Positions 60,530-64,000 of a DNA stretch of 64,000 nt are shown here, one piece after another. The notes beneath the pieces were generated by a model, which worked only from the letters and a program-made list of their open reading frames with translations, was not told the origin of the DNA and searched no databases. Every line of letters starts with the position of its first letter. The first letter of the stretch is position 1. The translations under genes and the position numbers were made by a program. This DNA comes from Olleya marilimosa CAM030 (GTDB lineage: Bacteria > Bacteroidota > Bacteroidia > Flavobacteriales > Flavobacteriaceae). The stretch spans positions 124,001 to 188,000 of the forward strand of contig NZ_JADR01000001.1 of NCBI RefSeq assembly GCF_000518485.1, read 5' to 3'.

Positions 60530-61657
60530 ATGAAAAACAAAAATAACAACAGGAAAGGCTTTGTATTTAAACCATACGAAGCACCTTCGCAATCCCCTTT
60601 CGAGAAGCTTTTTGATATTTTTAAAGAATTAATTACGCATACATCTGGAGATTTTGATGAGGCTATAGATTGGCTTCGTGAGTTAGATAAAGAGTATAAA
60701 TTAACCACTCCAGAGTATACAATTGACGACTTTATAGAAGACCTTAAAGCAAAAGGTTACATACGTGAAGAAATTAAACCAGACGGTAAAAAAGGTAACG
60801 CTATTACAGCAAAGACTGAGCGTGCCATTAGGCAATCTGCTTTAGACCAAATATTTGGAAACATTAAGCGTAGTGGTTCTGGAAACCACAAAAGTAAAGG
60901 TGTTGGAATAGGAGATGAGCATACAGGCGATTTTAGAAACTATCAATTTGGAGATAGTTTGGATAAAGTCTCTATGACAGAAAGTTTGCGCAACGCACAA
61001 ATAAACCATGGTATTGGCGATTTTAATTTAACCGAAGACGATTTGGTGGTTGAAGAAACCACACACAAGTCTCAAATGAGTACAGTGTTAATGATAGATA
61101 TTAGTCACAGTATGATTTTGTATGGTGAAGATAGAATTACGCCTGCCAAAAAAGTAGCTATGGCTTTAGCCGAATTAATTACAACGCGCTATCCAAAAGA
61201 TACGTTGGATATTTTGGTTTTTGGTAACGATGCTTGGCCAATTAAAATAAAAGATTTACCCTATTTAAACGTTGGTCCATATCACACAAATACGGTTGCA
61301 GGATTACAATTGGCAATGGATTTATTACGTCGCAAACGTAATACCAACAAGCAAATTTTTATGATTACAGATGGTAAACCAAGTTGTTTGCGTTTGCCAG
61401 ATGGTACGTATTATAAAGATAGTAACGGTTTAAATCCTTACATCACTAATAAATGCTATGCGCAAGCGCAACAAGCCAGAAAACTGCATATTCCAATTAC
61501 AACATTTATGATTGCTCAAGACCCTTATTTAATGCAATTTGTAGAAGAATTTACGCACGCCAATCAAGGTAAAGCGTTTTATACAGGCTTAAAAGGATTA
61601 GGTGAAATGATTTTTGAAGATTACGAAACAAACAGAAAAAAAAGAATTAAAGGATAA
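60530..61657 (+). CDS. VWA domain protein, partner of the MoxR ATPase
   Basis: A 375-residue soluble protein with a von Willebrand A domain in the second half. The MIDAS motif DISHS is at about 189-193, followed by MITDGKPSC near 282. The N-terminal 180 residues carry FDIFKELITHTSGDFDEAID and a linker of unknown function. It is 63 bp upstream of a MoxR/magnesium-chelatase-type AAA protein, a common pair that assembles metal- or cofactor-dependent complexes. The client is unknown. Confidence 0.88.
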   Translation: MKNKNNNRKGFVFKPYEAPSQSPFEKLFDIFKELITHTSGDFDEAIDWLRELDKEYKLTTPEYTIDDFIEDLKAKGYIREEIKPDGKKGNAITAKTERAIRQSALDQIFGNIKRSGSGNHKSKGVGIGDEHTGDFRNYQFGDSLDKVSMTESLRNAQINHGIGDFNLTEDDLVVEETTHKSQMSTVLMIDISHSMILYGEDRITPAKKVAMALAELITTRYPKDTLDILVFGNDAWPIKIKDLPYLNVGPYHTNTVAGLQLAMDLLRRKRNTNKQIFMITDGKPSCLRLPDGTYYKDSNGLNPYITNKCYAQAQQARKLHIPITTFMIAQDPYLMQFVEEFTHANQGKAFYTGLKGLGEMIFEDYETNRKKRIKG

Positions 61658-61720
61658 AAAAAGCTAAGAGTTATAAGTGAAAAATTTTCACGCTCGAAAT
61701 GAAAAAGATTTAAAAGAACT

Positions 61721-63187
61721 ATGGAAATAAAAAATATTAAAACTTTAGGCGAATTAAAAAAAGCTGGATATAAAAGCAAGTCTATTAAAGATGAATTAAG
61801 AGATAATTTAATTGAAAAAATAAAAAATAAAACAACCGTTTTTGAAGGCGTACATGGTTACGAAAACACTGTGATTCCAGAGTTAGAACGTGCCATTTTA
61901 TCACGTCATAATATTAACTTTTTAGGATTACGTGGTCAAGCAAAAACACGTTTAGCACGTTTAATGCTTAATTTGTTAGATGAGTATATTCCTGTGGTTG
62001 ATGGTTCCGAAATTAATGACGATCCTTTACAACCCATTTCACGATTTGCAACAGAATTGATTGCAGAAAAAGGAGACGACACACCAATTACTTGGATGCA
62101 TAGAAGCGAGCGTTTTGCCGAAAAATTAGCAACTCCAGATGTTACTGTTGCAGATATTATTGGTGATGTGGATCCAATAAAAGCAGCAAACTTAAAACTG
62201 AGTTATGCAGACGACAGAGTAATACATTACGGAATGATTCCGCGTGCAAACCGTTGCATTTTTGTTATAAACGAGTTGCCAGATTTGCAAGCCAGAATAC
62301 AAGTGGCTTTGTTTAATATTTTGCAAGAAGGAGATATTCAAATTAGAGGATTTAAATTGCGTTTACCTTTAGATATGCAGTTTATTTTTACTGCAAACCC
62401 TGAAGATTATACCAACAGAGGAAGCATTGTTACACCTTTAAAAGATAGAATTGGATCGCAGATATTAACGCATTATCCAACAGATATTGAAACTGCAAAA
62501 ACAATTACACAACAAGAAGCAAAATCGGATAGTCGTCAAAAAGAAAGTATTCACGTACCAGAATTGGCTAAAGATTTACTTGAACAAATTGTTTTTGAAG
62601 CTAGAGAAAGCGATTTTATAGACGAGAAAAGTGGTGTAAGTGCACGTTTAAGTATTACTGCTTTTGAGAATTTATTGAGTACAGCAGAATTACGTGCGTT
62701 AAAATCTGGAGATGAGACTACAACAGTAAGATTGTCGGACTTTTTAGGAATTATTCCAGCTATTACTGGTAAAGTAGAATTGGTTTATGAAGGTGAACAA
62801 GAAGGCGCAGCACAAGTGGCTTATAACTTAATTGGTGAAGCAGTAAAAAGTCTGTTTCCAGAGTTTTTTCCGAAGATAGAAAAATTAAAAAAACAAGAAG
62901 ATGTTACTCCTTATGACGACATCGTCTCTTGGTTTTTCAACCATTCTGAAGGTTTCGAGTTATTAGATGGTTTACGTGATAAAGAGTATAAAGCATTATT
63001 AGATGCAGTTTCTCCTTTAGATGATTTATTGGCAGAACACCAACCAAAACTAACCAAGCAAGAAAGCTATTTTGTAAAAGAATTTGTGCTTTGGGCTTTA
63101 GTGGAATACAAGCAATTAAGTAAATATAGATTTACCGAAGGGATTCAGTTTAAAGATCCTTATGGTAGTTTTATTAGTGGTTTATAA
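61721..63187 (+). CDS. MoxR/magnesium-chelatase-type AAA+ ATPase
   Basis: A 488-residue AAA+ protein. The P-loop reads FLGLRGQAKTRLAR (about 65-78), a variant of Walker A with GQAKT; the Walker B-like CIFVINELPDL (about 184-194), sensor 1 FIFTANPEDYTNRGS and the C-terminal helical lid follow. The paired VWA protein precedes it. It is thought to act as a chaperone-like ATPase for metal-centre assembly or envelope stress. It ends with a clear terminator. Confidence 0.88.
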   Translation: MEIKNIKTLGELKKAGYKSKSIKDELRDNLIEKIKNKTTVFEGVHGYENTVIPELERAILSRHNINFLGLRGQAKTRLARLMLNLLDEYIPVVDGSEINDDPLQPISRFATELIAEKGDDTPITWMHRSERFAEKLATPDVTVADIIGDVDPIKAANLKLSYADDRVIHYGMIPRANRCIFVINELPDLQARIQVALFNILQEGDIQIRGFKLRLPLDMQFIFTANPEDYTNRGSIVTPLKDRIGSQILTHYPTDIETAKTITQQEAKSDSRQKESIHVPELAKDLLEQIVFEARESDFIDEKSGVSARLSITAFENLLSTAELRALKSGDETTTVRLSDFLGIIPAITGKVELVYEGEQEGAAQVAYNLIGEAVKSLFPEFFPKIEKLKKQEDVTPYDDIVSWFFNHSEGFELLDGLRDKEYKALLDAVSPLDDLLAEHQPKLTKQESYFVKEFVLWALVEYKQLSKYRFTEGIQFKDPYGSFISGL

Positions 63188-63205
63188 TTTTAAACTTAAA
63201 ACAAT

Positions 63206-63240
63206 AAAAAAGCGCATCATTTTTAATGATGCGCTTTTTT
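63206..63240 (+). terminator. Bidirectional terminator after the MoxR gene
   Basis: AAAAAAGCGCATCATT-TTT-AATGATGCGCTTTTTT, shared with the convergent hydrolase-OsmC gene. Confidence 0.9.
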
Positions 63241-63242
63241 GT

Positions 63243-64000
63243 TTAAGCCAATGTGGTAACCACTTCAATAGCGCTATGTAGTGTTTTATGTACTGGACAT
63301 TTATCTGCAATTTGAAGCATACGTTGTATTTGCTTCTCGTCTAAATTTCCTTTTAATTTAATCTCTCTGTTAAAGGTATCTACTTTAATTTCTTTTTGCT
63401 CACCATTTTCAATAGCTTGCTTTGTTACTTTAGTATGCGAAGTATGTACTTCTATATTTTGTAAATCCCAACCTTTTCGTTTAACATACATTTGAACGGT
63501 CATTGCTGTACAAGCAGATAATCCGGCAGAAACCAATTCGTAAGGCGAAGGCCCAAAATCGTTACCACCATAACTTGTAGGTTCATCAGCCATCATAGTG
63601 TGGTTTCCAACCGTCATTTGTGTCGTGAAACCATCTTCGGCGTCTAAGCTAGCAACAGCTTGATGCGTTGTAGAAACAGTGTTTGTTTTAGGAATAGAAA
63701 TATAGCGTTTTGCCCAAGTTGCAATGACGCTTCCTACGTAAATAGAATCTTCTTTTTTCATTAATAAATGATCTGCTCCATCAAGCGTTACAAAACTTTT
63801 AGGGTGTCTAGCAGCAATGTAAATTTCTTCAGCATTCGCAATACCAACTGTAGTATCTTGAGGCGAATGCAGTACTAACAATGCTTTGCGTAAGTTTTTA
63901 GCAACGTCTGGAAGCGACTTAGTTTCTATATCGTCTAAAAACTGTTTTTTAATTGTAAATGGTCGTCCACCAATACTCACATTTGCTTTTCCTATTGCTT
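63243..64000 (-). CDS. Alpha/beta hydrolase-OsmC fusion protein (partial, N-terminus off window)
   Basis: The frame stays open to the window edge: upstream of GTG-Ser-Ile-Gly-Gly it continues as AIGKANVSIGGRPF, so the start lies beyond 64000. The visible hydrolase part has LRKALLVLHSPQDTTVGIAN and VTLDGADHLLMKKE, with the catalytic His in GADH. Then comes the OsmC domain with DFGPSPYELVSAGLSACTAM and IADKCPVHKTLHSAIEV, the two Cys of the peroxide-reducing site. Bifunctional proteins of this kind reduce organic peroxides with OsmC; the hydrolase substrate is unknown. Confidence 0.92.
   Translation of the reverse strand, partial: AIGKANVSIGGRPFTIKKQFLDDIETKSLPDVAKNLRKALLVLHSPQDTTVGIANAEEIYIAARHPKSFVTLDGADHLLMKKEDSIYVGSVIATWAKRYISIPKTNTVSTTHQAVASLDAEDGFTTQMTVGNHTMMADEPTSYGGNDFGPSPYELVSAGLSACTAMTVQMYVKRKGWDLQNIEVHTSHTKVTKQAIENGEQKEIKVDTFNREIKLKGNLDEKQIQRMLQIADKCPVHKTLHSAIEVVTTLA

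Noticed and set aside
1-64000. CRISPR array, insertion sequence or rRNA gene
   Set aside because: No regularly spaced repeats, no transposase frame with flanking inverted repeats and no rRNA sequence were seen in the window.

Overview
The window looks like the chromosome of a marine-type member of the Flavobacteriaceae (Bacteroidota). The reasons are the low G+C content, promoters with a TAnnTTTG -7 box and hardly any Shine-Dalgarno signal, and family content typical of that group: TonB receptors with a carboxypeptidase-like domain, PspC/GIN, LytS/LytTR, a LETM1-related protein, HYC_CC_PP, DUF4331, and the BfmA and DUF5712 mobilization proteins. I cannot name the genus from sequence alone.

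Positions 1-11035 are the right-hand part of an integrated mobile element with visibly higher G+C than the rest. It carries a CusA/CzcA-type heavy-metal RND pump (cut by the window start), a His-rich HYC_CC_PP-like protein, a tightly coupled mobilization operon (BfmA-like accessory, DUF5712 MobB-like relaxase, VirD4-type coupling protein), a hairpin-rich candidate oriT, an SSB, DUF6876 and DUF932 proteins, and a noncoding stretch with a diverged tandem duplication. It ends at 11017-11035 with a 19-nt sequence that reads as the 3' end of a tRNA-Pro gene followed by a terminator, the expected picture of an attR. The integrase, the transfer-channel genes and the other att site are not in the window.

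11036-23300 is chromosomal: a lipoprotein, succinate-semialdehyde dehydrogenase, a stress-type operon (YtxH, holin-like, hemerythrin, topoisomerase IB), a cysteine-less ArsC-like protein, thioredoxin reductase, a PadR/PspC/GIN set, DUF4870, DUF4442 and AIM24 proteins. 23301-26753 is a copper-type cassette: a Cys protein, an MbnP-like lipoprotein, an MbnH/MauG-like diheme peroxidase and an outer-membrane barrel, bounded by two nearly identical terminators. 26762-37574 holds OxyR/Dps, a BLUF photoreceptor, OmpA, a TRIC channel, an SMR pump, a DUF2200 gene with a premature stop, an M3 peptidase, cyclophilin, a Nudix hydrolase and an acyltransferase.

37583-48399 has an ECF sigma factor with a membrane partner, a TonB receptor, a 3'-5' exonuclease, an unrecognised 614-aa protein with a C-terminal PD-(D/E)XK nuclease, and a LytS-2TM/2TM/LytTR two-component operon. 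48403-64000 has a LETM1-related protein; a DUF4331 locus in which the domain is split over two genes, followed by a TPR lipoprotein and a TonB receptor, with an ECF sigma/anti-sigma pair beyond a 570-bp gap; Cu/Zn SOD; a large secreted VPS10/BNR propeller protein; a VWA/MoxR pair; and a hydrolase-OsmC fusion cut by the window end.

The observations most worth following are the MbnP/MbnH cassette, the split DUF4331/TonB locus, the PD-(D/E)XK protein, and the tRNA-Pro att site with the repeat-rich noncoding parts of the mobile element.
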